DNA of 64,000 bases, taken from assembly GCA_020746105.1 (NCBI GenBank), contig CM036617.1, forward strand, positions 167,036,912-167,100,911, written 5' to 3'. This document shows, one piece after another, positions 1 to 12,500 of the stretch. The notes under the pieces are model-generated. The model was not told the origin of the DNA, made no database searches, and was given only the letters and a program-made list of their open reading frames with translations. Numbering within the stretch: the first letter of the stretch is position 1; each line of letters begins with the position of its first letter. Source of the stretch: Trogon surrucura (lineage: Eukaryota; Chordata; Aves; Trogoniformes; Trogonidae). The translations under genes were made by a program, and so were the position numbers.

Positions 1-18
1 CTGTGATTCTGTGATTCT
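1..18 (+). repeat. Tail of a CR1 LINE cut by the window edge
   Basis: The window opens with two copies of CTGTGATT, the 8-base 3'-terminal repeat typical of avian CR1 elements. The body of the element would lie outside the window to the left, in plus orientation. Confidence 0.5.
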
Positions 19-258
19 CATCCAGGAATGGCACCAGCAAAGAGAGTCCAAGCTGTGATCTCTCTCCTGTTGTCTATAGGACACGACTTTTTGTTTGCAG
101 GATTTCTTTTGTCTCACTGAAGTGGTGTGCACAGGCTGGGCTGTGGAAGGTATCGAAGGGGTGGGCCTGGTGGCTTCTGAAAGCAGGCAGATGCTTTTGG
201 GAACATGCCTGTCATGCCCTGCCTCAGGCCACAGTGGAGCAGTGGGGAAAGAAAACTT

Positions 259-277
259 TGTGTGTGTGTGTGTGTGT
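259..277. repeat. (TG)n microsatellite
   Basis: Nine to ten uninterrupted TG units in intergenic DNA. Confidence 0.9.
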
Positions 278-2658
278 CTGTCCCTGCGTGGCAGTGGCAG
301 GTGACGGTGAGGTGGCTGGGGAGGCTGGTACGTGTTGCTCTTAGTTACCTGAGTTTACACTGAGGAGTCGAGTCAGTGGGCTGGTCTGTGCTAGGTGTTA
401 CTTGTGTAATTAAGTAAAATAAAACCAGCTCTTTCCTCGTGGCTCTGATGGTGCACGATAAACTGTGCGCAGCACTGCCCAGTGTTACGAAGGTGAAGAA
501 TGAGCTCGTGAGGTCTTGCTCAAATCCTGGGAGTTTAGCTTGTGTGCTGGGGAAGGGAATGAATGACTGCAGCATGGGTGAGGTTCTCACCTAAATATGT
601 GGTTGTCATAGTCGGGATGATTTCTGGCAAGGGAGGACCAGAAGTTACAGCAAAGATTTTGATGAGGATAAAAAAAAATAAAAAAATCCATGCAGGCACT
701 GAAGTGATTTGTGCTGGAGCAGGAGGAGGTAGGTGTGAGAGGCTGGGGAGAGCATCCGTGCCTTGTGCAGGAGTGGGAGCAGGTAGGATGCAGGGGCAGG
801 AGAACTCTTTGTAAAATGACCGACTGCTGAAGTACTGACCACAGAGCTGCCTTTTGCTCTGCAGGACTGCTTTCAGCAGGCAAAATCACTCAGCTGTGGT
901 ACCTGGGCACACACAGCCACACCGCAAATGTGTGTGTTGGGTGCATGTGCCAGTCACAGCTGGGCCGGTGCTAGAGGGGAGTAAATGTGACGGTCACTTG
1001 GTGCCTCTTGTGAGCCAAAAGCGAGGGTAGGGCTGCACAGGGGCTTTCTAGCAGAGGCAGGGAGGCTTTCCTAGCCATGGTATTTTAAACACAGCACCCC
1101 CTCCTTTACTCCTGCTCCTGAGTGAGGTGAGGTGTGTGTGAAGGTGTCTTGCTTGCCCACAGCTGGAACTGCAGGGAGCCCCTGTGTGAGCACTTACGCC
1201 TGTGTGGCTTGAACGTGCCCCCAGCTCTGTGCACACAGAGCACCTCCATGTAATGTTTTTGCAATCCCAGTCCCTCACCCCTCCTTGCCCTCTTCCAGCT
1301 GTGCTGAGTGAAGGGCAGGGGGGCACCGGGGATTTATGACGTGCCCTTGAGCATGGACACGAGTACTCAACCAAACAACTAGACCTTGGTCATGGGCCCT
1401 GCCAGCTCTAAGTGCAGGGAAGCTCTGCCTGCCCTCCGTCACTTGTGCTGTTGCTTGGAGCCTGTGGAGGCCCATCCGCTGTTCCTGCTGGCCCATCATC
1501 AAAGGTGGCTCAGGTTCACCCACTGCCTGCTTTGTCAGCTTTCTGAGCTTGCACTGGGCCTCTGTTTGCAGCTCCAGCTTTACAGGGCAGCAATTTTGAT
1601 GCTTTTTTTGGCTAAGCACCAAATATGAACTAAGCCCTTCTTTGTGCAGCCCTCAGGTGTTTGCTCCTAATCGCTGCCTTGAGGGAACTCTTCTAAACTC
1701 CTGTGCTGGAGGCTGGCAGACATAGGCTGTCATGGGTATCAAGGAGAACACTTACAGGGCGGTGAAGGGCAGCCCAGGGATCTGATCTGGCAGCAGAGAA
1801 CCCAGGAATCAGCTGCTTGTTGAGACTGGAAGCACAAAGTGGCTGCAGGATGGCTGTTTGCGACTTGACTGTTGCTCCTAGGCAACACAGCAACATTGCA
1901 GGTTGTATTTACTGCTTTTTCACCCAATCTTATATCAAACCACTAACAGAAATTGTTTAAAAGGTTGCCTACTGTGTTGCACCTTGTTCTGCAGCGAGGG
2001 GAGGTGTGCAGCTGGTGTGACAAGCCTGCTTGTAAATACACATGGCAATGCGAGCTCTGCCTTTCTCCCAGCTTGAGCCTCTTACCCTGGGGCAAGAGCT
2101 GTTTTGTGAGCAAACCGGGATTTGTGGAGAAAAGAGGGTTCTGCTTCTAAGAGCCCTTTTCTATCAGTAAATGTTTACATCTATGGGACTCTGATCTGTG
2201 TGACTGTGGCTATTTTTTTGCCTTTGATGGGACCAGAGGACAAAGCTTTGAGTTGGGCTGCATGGACCTACAGGCAAGAAGCTGAATTCTCGGACGCCTA
2301 TTTAAAGTTAAAAGGTCTCTTTCAGCTTTTATCCCCCTCTCCAGATCTCACTGGGGAAGTGTGCTCTAAGCAGATTTGTGGCAGAAGCTGCCTCCTTTTT
2401 TCATCCCCCTGCTTCCCCGTTTTTCCATGTCTTCCAGCTTCTGCCTCTTAAACCTAAGGTTTTCAGGTGTGGCTGGAGAGGGGATTATTTGGTGGGAGGG
2501 GATGGAATTGGGAATTGGTTGTGATAAACCTCTCTTCTAATAACAAAAAGAAACCCGCTGTTCAGTCACTAGAGAGTGCCTACAGAGGAAACGAATCCTT
2601 CCAGCAAGACCACATGAATTACCACATCTAAAGCAAAGCTTTTGCTTCCCTTACCACA

Positions 2659-2683
2659 CCCCCCCCCCCCCCCCCCTCCCCCC
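2659..2683. repeat. Poly-C run
   Basis: Eighteen C, one T, then six C. Two further C-rich stretches follow within 50 bases. On the minus strand this is a long poly-G, able in principle to form a G-quadruplex; it is also a likely site of sequencing error in length. Confidence 0.9.
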
Positions 2684-4265
2684 ACTTCTGCAATCCAGTA
2701 ACAAACTCACCCCTGCTCCCCCCCCTCCCAGGTCAGCACACAGGCACTGCTGGTCTGGCACTCCAGGGCTGCAGCTCTTGCAGGGCACGAGATCTGTCAC
2801 CAGCACCCTCTGTCCTGGGAGCCAAAGACCCCTGCGCCAGCTCTGAGGTCAGTGCTGGTCTAGGCCAGACAGCACCGCGTGGCCTGGGGAGAAACCAGCT
2901 CCGTGGCTTCGTCAGGGTCGTGGTGCTGTGCTGCTGCATCAGGTCTCAGCCCCATCCTGGTGAGTGGGTGCTGATGTTGTGGGTTTTTTTGTTTTAATTC
3001 CCTTAATGTGACACAGCAGAAACAGTGGTGGGCTACAGCAGTGCACATCTTGCCCGGCCTGTACAGCAAGGCTTCTCTACAGCAAAACCAAGCGTGTGCT
3101 CTGGTTTTCGCTTCTTCACGTCTGTTTATCCCAGTACAAACAACAGTGCTTGTGCAGAGCGGTTACACTATATTTTATGATAAACTCAACGGTTGAAATG
3201 ATGTGCAGTATGTATGTGCTTATGCTGAACAGGCAGTTTGAGAAACTCGCCAGCTTTCCCAGTGTGATTGTGTTCAGGCATCACTTCACAAGGGTCCATC
3301 ATCTTTTGGATGGTGACTTGAAGCAAGCTCTAGTAAGTGCCAGGGAACTAATTACTACTGTCACAAATTAATTATATGCCCTGCAAGTACAGGCTCAGCA
3401 CTAACACAGGGTAGGGATGTCAGTAACTCCATGTTCTAAGCACTCAGTTTGAGTTCTCTACCTTTTGGCAGCTGAGTTGGGGCCAAGAGGCAGCTTTTTA
3501 GGATCCTGCCTTTGAGTAAGGCAACTTCGTGGTTCTCAGCCGAGTTGCACAACAGCTTCCACGGTGCTGTACCTGGCTCCTACCCTTGAAATGCAGCAGG
3601 GTGGAGGAGGGGCAGAGACTTTTGAGCCCTGTGCTGTAACATTTTATTGCCCTGATTTCATTACCCTTGGCTGACACAATTCGTTCTTTGCACAACTTAC
3701 CCCCTGGCTGGAGGAGCACGGCCAGCCCTGCGTGCTGAGCCCACTGCTGCGGGCTCACAGCTCTAAGGGTGCTGCGGAAAAAAAACCAAACTCGTCTGTA
3801 CTTTGGCCAAAGCTTCTTGTTAAAAGAATGACCATTTTTTCAGAGGTCAAACCCAGACCCTTGGGGAAAAAGAGAGAGGGCACCAACAATCTGGTTTCCA
3901 TTCCCATTCCCCCCTGGGCAACTCGGGATTCTGTCTGCCCAGCGTGCACATGCTCCCTCTTTGCTTTGCAGAAGTCCTGGAAGACGACTTTCCAGAAGTG
4001 TAGCATCGCTTTTGGTTTTCACTTCTGTGAGAAGACTTGGGAGGGCAGCATCCAGCAGTCGACTTTCTGGGAACGACCTAGAGCCAAACTGCTGCTGCTC
4101 AACCCGACTGGGGCGAGGTGGCAACAAGGCTGCCACGCTGGGACACCTCCAGTGACCCCTCCTCCAGCTGGCAGCGCTTCTGACAGGGAAGAGCCCCCAT
4201 GGGGTTCTTCTTGGAAGAGCCCTCTCCTGAGATGTCTGGAACTAAGCACAGATGACTCACATCGT

Positions 4266-7200
4266 TAAAAACCCAGTAGTTTATTTCAAAGTATAAATTT
4301 CAGGCTTGTCAGATAAAACCCCACTACAGTTGACACAGACGCACACACACTAATCTACAGTACATACGAAAACGGGGAGAGCTTGCAACTGCCCAAACTG
4401 GATATTAAAGCAGTCCCACATTTTTCACAAGTCCAGCTGCAAAATAAAACAAGAAATCAGATGGTGAGTTTCCTCACAAAGGATTTTTGCACATTTGACT
4501 CCCACTAGCCAGTGAATTACTAAAGCTGAACAAGACTCCCCAAACAGCTTGTACCCAGGTATCTTATTTACAGCCACACCCCATATTAAATTAAGACAGC
4601 ACTCCAAATATCTGTGTATGTACATATATATATATGTATATATATATAAAAAGAGAGGAAAATAGAATGCTCAGCCTGTGTGGTGACAATGAGAAATGGA
4701 GATACATTTTATGGGTACTTAGAAGGGATGAAAAAGAAAATTTGTTCACTTGTTTTCTCTTAGGTATCCTTATTTTCTTCTTCCCCTCAGGTTTTTGGAA
4801 GGGAAGACAGACTTTGGCGGCAGGGCTGGCTCAGTGTCAGTTGAACTCCTCTTCCTCCAATCTTTTCATACAATGCCCACCCCTACCCAAACCAACAAAT
4901 TAAAAAAATATATATTTAATACATCAAGCTTCCATTTAAAAGATCTGGATATTTGTGACTAAATGAAAACAGTTAAGAGCTTATAAGAAAGCAGAATCAC
5001 AGGTTGATTTTGTACAGTGTATGCAACACTCTAATACTGGGGAATCGCTGTTTGGGGAGCAGGAACAGATTTGACCTGTCCCTACACATAATACAGAGGT
5101 TTAATTTATTAGACATTTAACACAAACAGCACAAAGGAACGACTGAAGTGACTTTTGTTTTTGTTACACTACAAACTGGTACTCAGATCCTACTACTGGG
5201 CCCAATCATGCTCCCACTGAAGGCACAAGGTGTGTTTTGCCATTTTTTTAATTTTTTTTTTTTTTCCCTGCTAAGGAAGCAGGGCAGGACACCTTATTTT
5301 TACAGGGAAGACACCACAGGCATTTCCAGCCTTGTGCTTAAAACCCTTGGGACAGGTGAGCAGCCTGGTGCTTGTGACTGGTGATCCAACACCTGGCCAG
5401 CGGTAGCACAAATAATTTGAAGGAGCAAAGTCTAAAACCAGCTGCTCCTCCCAGGGAAGCTGCTCCTTGGGGCACGGACACAGAGACCGGCTGAGGGGAA
5501 CCTGCTTCTGCACCCTCCTGGTTTTTGAAGCTGCCACTGCAGATGTAGCACAGGTATTGTATCTCCAGTCCACCCCCTTCCTAGGGTTTAGTTATCTGAA
5601 GTCAATAAAGCTTTTTTTTCTCGGATGCATGCTGAAATGGAGGAGGCCAGTGAAGCTGCGACTAGTAGGAAGGCAGTGGAAAGGAACGGGATCTTGTCAT
5701 CGCCAGCCCACAGCAGGGCTCCTCTCCAGCCAGAAACTGAATTCACCCCAATTACTTCTCAGCCTGGACACCCAGATGCCCTTGCATCACGCAGAGCAAA
5801 CAACCCAAACCTAAAACCAGGAAGTGAATGAGGGGGTAAAGCACAGCTGCAGAGTCAGCGCTGAGTTGGCCAAAGCACAGGAACTAGATCCAAGGTGGAT
5901 TTAGTCATCTAGATCTAGACAGCTGCAACATCACGTACCCAGCAGCAACAGCAAAACACCAAGTCAGGAACAACTTGATGCCAGGCTACTGAAAATAAGA
6001 TGGAAAAACTTGCACGAAGCGCTAAGAAACTAAACTCTTGCACTTGAAAGCCATATGGAGATTCTGGGCATTTAAAAAGTGGGTTATTGGAAGCCCACAG
6101 CAACAAACACTTCTGTGAAGAGCCCTGTCTGGAAGGACAGCGTCAACAGACCCGTACTGAATGTGCCTGGAGATTTTGGTAACACTTTCAGATAAAGTCT
6201 ACTAAATGAAATCAGTTATTTCAGAATGATTGTTGTTAGCAGCAATTTAGTTTCCTCAATAGTTTTGTTGGTTTTGGGATAAAATGATTTTGCAGGAATG
6301 GTGGTGTTCTCTCAGCGTGTGTCAGAAATTTAAAGCTACGTTTAAGGTCTCCAAACCGAGCCAGGCGTTTCAGAGTCAAGCCCTGCGTTATCACATGCTT
6401 TGCCACCACTACTTGCTGAAGATCCTGAAACTGAGCAGCACTGCTGGGATAAAGCAGGAGAGAAGTCAGCTTTCACCCCGCAGCTGTGATGCCCGCAGTC
6501 AGCAAACAGTACCAGCTTATTTAATTTATTCACAAAAATCAGCTGCACTCTGTCACACTTTGCAGGAAAGGATCTATTAAGCTAGAAGCCAGGTGTTTCA
6601 CAACTGATCAGTTCACTTGAGAACTACCATATTTCTTTAGTAAATAAAGGTGAGTTGTTGTTCTCTACAGATCCAGCCCACAAAACCTCCAAGCACACCA
6701 GACCACCCCCAAGGAACACCTCCACTGGAGGAAAGAAAAAGAAATTTCTAACACGGCACCCTCAAAATCCCTGCTATCCCAAGCAAAACAAAGCTTAAGA
6801 ACAACTGTGACCTAAATGCAAGCATGAACTATGGAAAAGCTCAGGTATAGTTTGGGTTGGAACCACAATTAAATAAGCACCGTAAGTTCTAGCTTGTATT
6901 CTGATGTTTATTTTAACTTTCAATCTAGAAAAAAACCCCTCATTGTACCGATACAGCCAACAGCCCTTTGGTACCACCTCAAAGACACATTAAAAAAACT
7001 GCCCAAGGAGGACCTGACAGGCACCAGCCGGAGTGAACTGCTCTGACCTCTGCTATAGAACTCGCTCTGTAAGGACCCAGCTTTCCATAAGTAGAGCAAA
7101 TGCATTATTAAGTAATTACTCCTTGAAATAGCCAGACAAAACATTTAACTTAGCATAGAAAAATTCAAGGCGTTATTGATTATTGGCACCAGTAATACAG

Positions 7201-9139
7201 GAACAACTGTTCCCTTTCATAGGGTTGTTCATGAGAAGGTTCACACTGAACTCTCGCGTTTGTTGGATTTAGACAGAATTTTTGCTCGCCCAAATCAATA
7301 AAACTGCTGTACTTTAAATGCAAGTTTCTGTACATAAAATATTCGTTACTCACCTGACAGAAGTCACAATTCCAGCTACAGGAAGGACTGGGCAGAAGTC
7401 TACAGTGTAGTTTCTTTCACTGAGTTCTCAAAGGGAACACAACTGAAAACCCCATAAAATCCATGCTTTGGAATTTAATGTTTCCTGTCCCTTTTCAACC
7501 TTGCTTTAAATTTAGTATTATTGGGTTTTAAGAAAGCACTGAAATTAAAACACGTTATGTTCAACAGCTTTGCTCTGTGGCAAAGTGGATTAAAAAAAGA
7601 TCCTAAATCCAATGTTTGGTTCTGCTGGTCAGGAATGAGACTGCTGTCCTTGTTCTGGAAAGTGCCAAAATAAAAACCTTACATGTATTTTCTTGTCCAG
7701 GCACGTTACAGTTTGGGTCTGCAAAAAGCAGATTTAACATATCCATGACAGTGAGGCAGATGCACCAATTTCTTTCCTCAGCTTGGAAGCAACCTGAAAG
7801 CATCTCTTAACGTTTGCCGTTGCTCACATTTTTTAGGCCGGTGTCTAAAATTGTTTCTAAACCGCTTCGAGTGCATCAGCTTTCTGCAGAGGCAGGTGAC
7901 TGAGACAGAGAAGAGGACGGGGAAGCCAACTCGTCATCCTGAACGTTCAAACCAAGTGCAAGCAGCTGGAAGCTCTCATGGCACCACACCCCAGAGGTTT
8001 CCTCTTTGGCTGAACTGCAGCACGAACAGCTTTCCCAAAAGAACTGGGAAAGGCTCTGGTGGAAAATACTGCCCGTGTTACCCGAAAGGACAAAACCACG
8101 TACTCAAGACTTACAGCGAGGGAAGGGTCGAATGATATCACAGATAAAAACGAATCCAGCACTGGGAGATGTTACTCATCTTTACAGAAATAATAATTGC
8201 TGCAGGCCGGGAAAATGAGCAGTAACGAAAGCCTAGAAAGGTCAAGGGAAAAGGAACTCAAAGCAAATAAAAGAACACCACAAGGTATCCGGCTACATTT
8301 ATTTCTGAAATTCTTTAAGGCACAAAACAAATCTAAAAAATAGGGCTCGATGTATGAGGGGACGGGCAGAGAAAGTATTTGAACTAGAGAGGTGTGAATG
8401 CAGTCTTTACAATCCAGTTTCGCATCTGACCTGGGAATGCTCCCAGTGTGGGTGGGGGAGGATGGTGAAAGTAGAGGAGCATTCTTATTTAGCAGAGGTA
8501 GGAGGTGAGATGTTTTTTTTTTATTTTTTGTTTCCCCCCCCCCCCTCCAAATTTACACACATATTGGCTCCCTGGCCAGACTCACAGTTCCCTTCCCTTC
8601 CCTCAAAGCTCGTTACAGTTTGTAAAATACGACAGGACCGCTAAATCTTCCAGCGCAAAAACAAGACCTTGAAATCACTCTTCCTATCCCAGCCTGCTCC
8701 CGGAGTCGTGGTGGGCAAGAGGCAGATCTGTTCCTGCCCTCAAGTTAGTGCCTTGACAGGTATCACAGATGTGTAGGTTTTGCTTCAGATAAACTGTAAT
8801 TTATTCTGTTCCCACTCTGAAGCAGAATCCCAGGCATCCAGGGTGCCCTTGGAAAAGGGGTAGGTAGGTATCTAGGTGGAACAGCTGTCATGGAAGGGAA
8901 AAATGAAATTTTTCAAACGGCCCAGGACTTGAGCTACCCAGAAAAACCAGGCTCTCTTGCTGCAGGTGAGACTTTATTTTCCTTTTGGTTCTGAATGCAT
9001 GTGGTGTATCACACAACTGTCTAAAATAATCCTGCAGAGAGTGGGTTTAAAAGTGAATTTCATGCATGGGATCAACCCCCCCAAAACCGGGGTAATTCTT
9101 GGTGGTAGGACAGGTTTAAAGGCTCCAAAGATCTCTAGT
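4266..9139 (-). other. ATF7IP: Probable ATF7IP 3' untranslated region with alternative poly(A) signals
   Basis: About 4.9 kb beyond the stop codon with no recognisable gene and no visible CR1 or LTR copy. AATAAA on the minus strand is present at 8978-8973, 8805-8800, 8303-8298 and 4285-4280. The last one is followed by a GT-containing stretch and lies where the sequence becomes more GC-rich. A long 3' UTR with several ends is therefore plausible, but its true end is not shown by the sequence. Simple runs inside it: (TA)n at 4623-4648, poly-T near 5243-5266, and T-rich then C-rich runs near 8512-8548. Confidence 0.4.
4623..4648. repeat. (TA)n microsatellite
   Basis: Imperfect TA repeat interrupted by one TG, inside the probable ATF7IP 3' UTR. 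Confidence 0.85.
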
Positions 9140-9556
9140 TTAACTGCTCTGGGAAGAGATCACATCTGTGGACTGGGGGTCACAGAAGGGTCCAAAACGT
9201 CCGTAGATGTCCTTAGCCCGGACAGCAAAGTAATATTTGCTGCCAGACACAAACTGCGTAAGAGTGCATGCCATAGGTAGCGGGAGGGCCTTCACTTCCC
9301 CGATCTTCTTCCACTGCGAGGGCATAGTGGCGCTCGGGTCCTCGTGGTAGGCGTAGAGATGGTAACTGTCCACCGTGGCACAGCTCCGGTCCACCTCCAT
9401 GACACTCCACGACAGCACAATCCCGTTCTGGCTCTGTACCCGCGCCAGCTTCAGCTGCGGCTTTTGAGGAGGAGAAGTGTTGGCGGCTTCGGGGGGTAGA
9501 CGTGGGGGCTGCGGTGCCTCCGGGAGCGGGGCGGGATGTACAGGGCGTGGTGGCTC
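9140..9556 (-). CDS. ATF7IP: ATF7IP coding exon 14: fibronectin type III domain and stop
   Basis: The last coding exon, 417 nt including TAA at 9142-9140 (residues 967-1104). The acceptor TTGCTCAG precedes 9556. After a Pro-rich lead ([15 protein letters not shown]) comes a full FN3 domain: [20 protein letters not shown], the [20 protein letters not shown] strand, and [20 protein letters not shown] with the terminal [11 protein letters not shown]. In the family this domain mediates MBD1 binding and contacts with other repressors. Conservation with human is very high. The protein ends SSQSS, against SSTQSS in human. Confidence 0.98.
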   Translation of the reverse strand, partial: EPPRPVHPAPLPEAPQPPRLPPEAANTSPPQKPQLKLARVQSQNGIVLSWSVMEVDRSCATVDSYHLYAYHEDPSATMPSQWKKIGEVKALPLPMACTLTQFVSGSKYYFAVRAKDIYGRFGPFCDPQSTDVISSQSS

Positions 9557-12500
9557 CTGAGCAACGGAAGAGCAATAAGGTCAAGGTCAGAGTGTACAGC
9601 AGCAGCAGGAGGCTTGAATTCGTTGTTCCCCAGGCACACAGAAGTGAATGAGCCTCCTGCAGTCACCCACCCGGCACAACTTTTCAGTCGTGTTTGCAGA
9701 GAGCACGTGAGCGAGAGAGCAGCAGCCACGGCTGAGAAGGGGCAGGACACGGATGACCCAAGTTGTCGTTACTTGCTTACAAATTTCTGGCTCTACAGAT
9801 CACCACGGCCACAGTTATTCCCCTACATCCTCTTTGCCTCCCACCCAAGAGGGGCCACCCTGAACACTCTGCCCTTTCCCAAGAGCGAGCAGGCAGGTTC
9901 ACTGTCACTTGGGAGCTATGTCTGAGCCACAGTTCCCACGTTACCCAAAACACCCCAGGCTGTGCATTTTGCTGACAACCCGTCATCTTTTCAACAGGCA
10001 GGTTTTCAGTGACACAAGGAAGAATGGGTGCCACACGGATTTCATCACTTTAACTTAGTTACAAAAGCTCAGCCTCTGTTTCCAGAAAATTATGAAATAG
10101 GGGCACAAAGGTGGTTTTCCACTGACCTTTTTTTTTTTTTTAATGCCACAGAAACAGTCCTAGGTCTCTCATTTATATTAGTTAAGATGAATTTAGGAAT
10201 ATGGTTGCAATGAATATGAAATTTTGTTATTCTTCAAGCCAGGGGTCTTTCAGGTTGGAATCTGGGGTAGTTTTTGTCATCTTGAATGGTGAGCCACCTT
10301 GCTGGTAATGCATTTACTGTTTCAGGACCTCACAAGTGATGTGACTGCGCAACAGCGAGTGTGCAGGCAATGTATCTGTTCAGTCTTAAGAACAAAACTA
10401 CATGAAATGAGGCAGAGCAGATTCTCAAATACTTACAAAAGGTGTTGGAGGTAACGCAGAAGTAGTCATCTCCAACAGCGATAAAAAAAACTCTGAAATT
10501 TGGGAGTTGGCAACCTTGAGGATCCTGTCTATACCTTGTTCTCCTACCTCAGTCTTGCAAACAGCTGTACTGAGAAACTGGTCATCCAACTTGTACCCAA
10601 ATCGTGACTAAACTTTTTAGTGTCAGTTTTGCTGCACCCTTGGCTTCCACAGCTCACCCACAGACAATTCACGTGCTCATTTTCAACCTGTGCTACTGGT
10701 GACCTGGAGAACTCTGGGGTATGCTCGCAGACTGCACAGCTTCTGACATTCTTGGCAGAAGTTGCTGTAGGTGGTGGGATGGGGCTACACGCGTGAACTG
10801 TCTACAAGACATTTCACTATTCTGAAGTTCATATTAAGAAGCAAATCCGAAACTCATTAATGCAAGAGACAAGCCCATACATTGCACTAAAGTAACTTCC
10901 AAAGGACTACTCACAGCATGCACTTGAGGTGGTCGATGATGCACTGTGAGCTGAGGTGCTCCAGATCCCAGAGTCAGTCCATTGTTCACAACATACGTAG
11001 TTGTTTGAGGCATTCGTACCGTCATACCTAGAAGAAGCACAGTGAGTATTTTTGAGTATTCGATACTTAAAATCGGCTAAGTGGGAACACTGGAAGACCA
11101 ACTCCTTGGATGCACCGAATTTCACAGCTGACATGCTCTCCTCAAACCACCAGCAGAATGATGAAGTGCTGCACAACAACAAAACCAGCTCCCATCCCCT
11201 GAAGCTGTAAAAGTGAAAGAGACTGAGCGCTTAGGTCTGCAGAGGGGACAGAACGGTGTTTTACTAATTTGTAGCATGAAAAAAATGGGTGGGGAGGAAA
11301 AGCGTAGGAGATATGGGCAGCTTTAAGTATGGAAAGAGAAATTACATCACTTTGGGATTCAGAAAGGAAAAGAGGAATGCTGCTGTAGCCAGATGATACT
11401 CACTCCATACTCAAATGCCAGAAGGCTTTGCTGTGAATGGCACCACAAACAAAAAGGTAAAGTCATAGAATCATAGAATGTCAGGGGTTGGAAGTGACCT
11501 CTAGAGATCATCTAGTCCAACCCCCTGCCAGAGCAGGATCCCCTAGGGCAGCCACACAGGAATGCGTCCAGGCGGATTTTGAAAGTCTCCAGAGAAGGAG
11601 ACTCCACACCCTCTCTGGGCAGCCTATTCCGGTGCTCCGTCACACTCACAGTAAAGAAATTTCTCCTCATGTTGAGGTGGAACTTCCTATGTTCTAACTT
11701 AAACCCATTATTTCTTGTTCCATTGCTGGGCACCAGTGAGAAGAGATTGTCTCCTTCCCCTTGACACCCACCCCTCAGATATTTGTATACGCTAATAAGG
11801 TCCCCTCTCAGACATCTCCTCTCAAGGCTAAACAGCCCCAGTTCTCTCAGTCTCTCTTCACAGGAGAGATGTTCAAGTCCCTTGATCATCCTCGTAGCTC
11901 TCCCTTGGACTCTCTCCAGTAGGTCCCTGTCTCTCTTGAGTTGGGGAGCCCAAAACTGGACACAGTATTCCAGGTGTGGTCTCAGCAGGGCAGAGCAGAG
12001 GGGGAGGAAAAGCTCTCTAGCCCTACTGGACACACTTTTCTTAATGCACCCCAGGATGTCACTGGCCATCTTGGCCACAAGGGCACGTTGCTGTCCCATG
12101 GATAACTTGCTGTCCTTTAGGACTCCCAAGGTCTTGCTCCACAGGGCTGCTTTCCAGCAGGATGTCCCCTAACCTGTACTGGTGCCTGGTGTTACTCCTC
12201 CCCAGATGCAGGACTCTACACTGGTCCTTATTGAACTGCATGAGGTTCCCCTTTGCCCAGCTCTCCAGCCTGTCCAGATCTCGCTGGATGGCAGCACAGC
12301 CTGCCTCTGTGTCAGCCGCCCTAAGACGCTGCCCAAGAAGCTGGTCCTCCCTTGCAGAGTGGACACCACAGGGGATGTTACTCACAGGCGTTACCAGTTC
12401 ATTCTCACAGCAAATTGACCTGACTGGCACAAATAACGCAGGTAATTTTACAGCCTTGTACATAATATCCAGAACCTTTGCAAACTACCAAATGTTCATT

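Larger units (their letters stand above)
1..4265. other. Intergenic DNA left of ATF7IP
   Basis: No gene was recognised. Open frames here (for example a 178-codon frame on the plus strand at 3732-4268) show no familiar protein sequence, and many start at non-ATG codons. In human the convergent neighbour of ATF7IP is PLBD1, so the 3' end of its bird counterpart may lie to the left, but no PLBD1 coding sequence was recognised. The stretch is more GC-rich than the gene introns. It holds a (TG)n run at 259-277 and a poly-C run near 2659-2683. Confidence 0.5.

Noticed and set aside
1-4265. PLBD1 3' exons expected from human gene order
   Set aside because: No PLBD1-like protein sequence was recognised in any frame; gene order alone is not evidence.
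3732-4268. 178-codon plus-strand open frame
   Set aside because: No familiar domain; it lies in GC-richer DNA where stops are rarer and overlaps other frames of similar length. Chance is sufficient.
8281-8320. AATAAA at 8303-8298 as the sole transcript end
   Set aside because: Several other equal signals exist on the minus strand between 8978 and 4280; none can be preferred from sequence alone.
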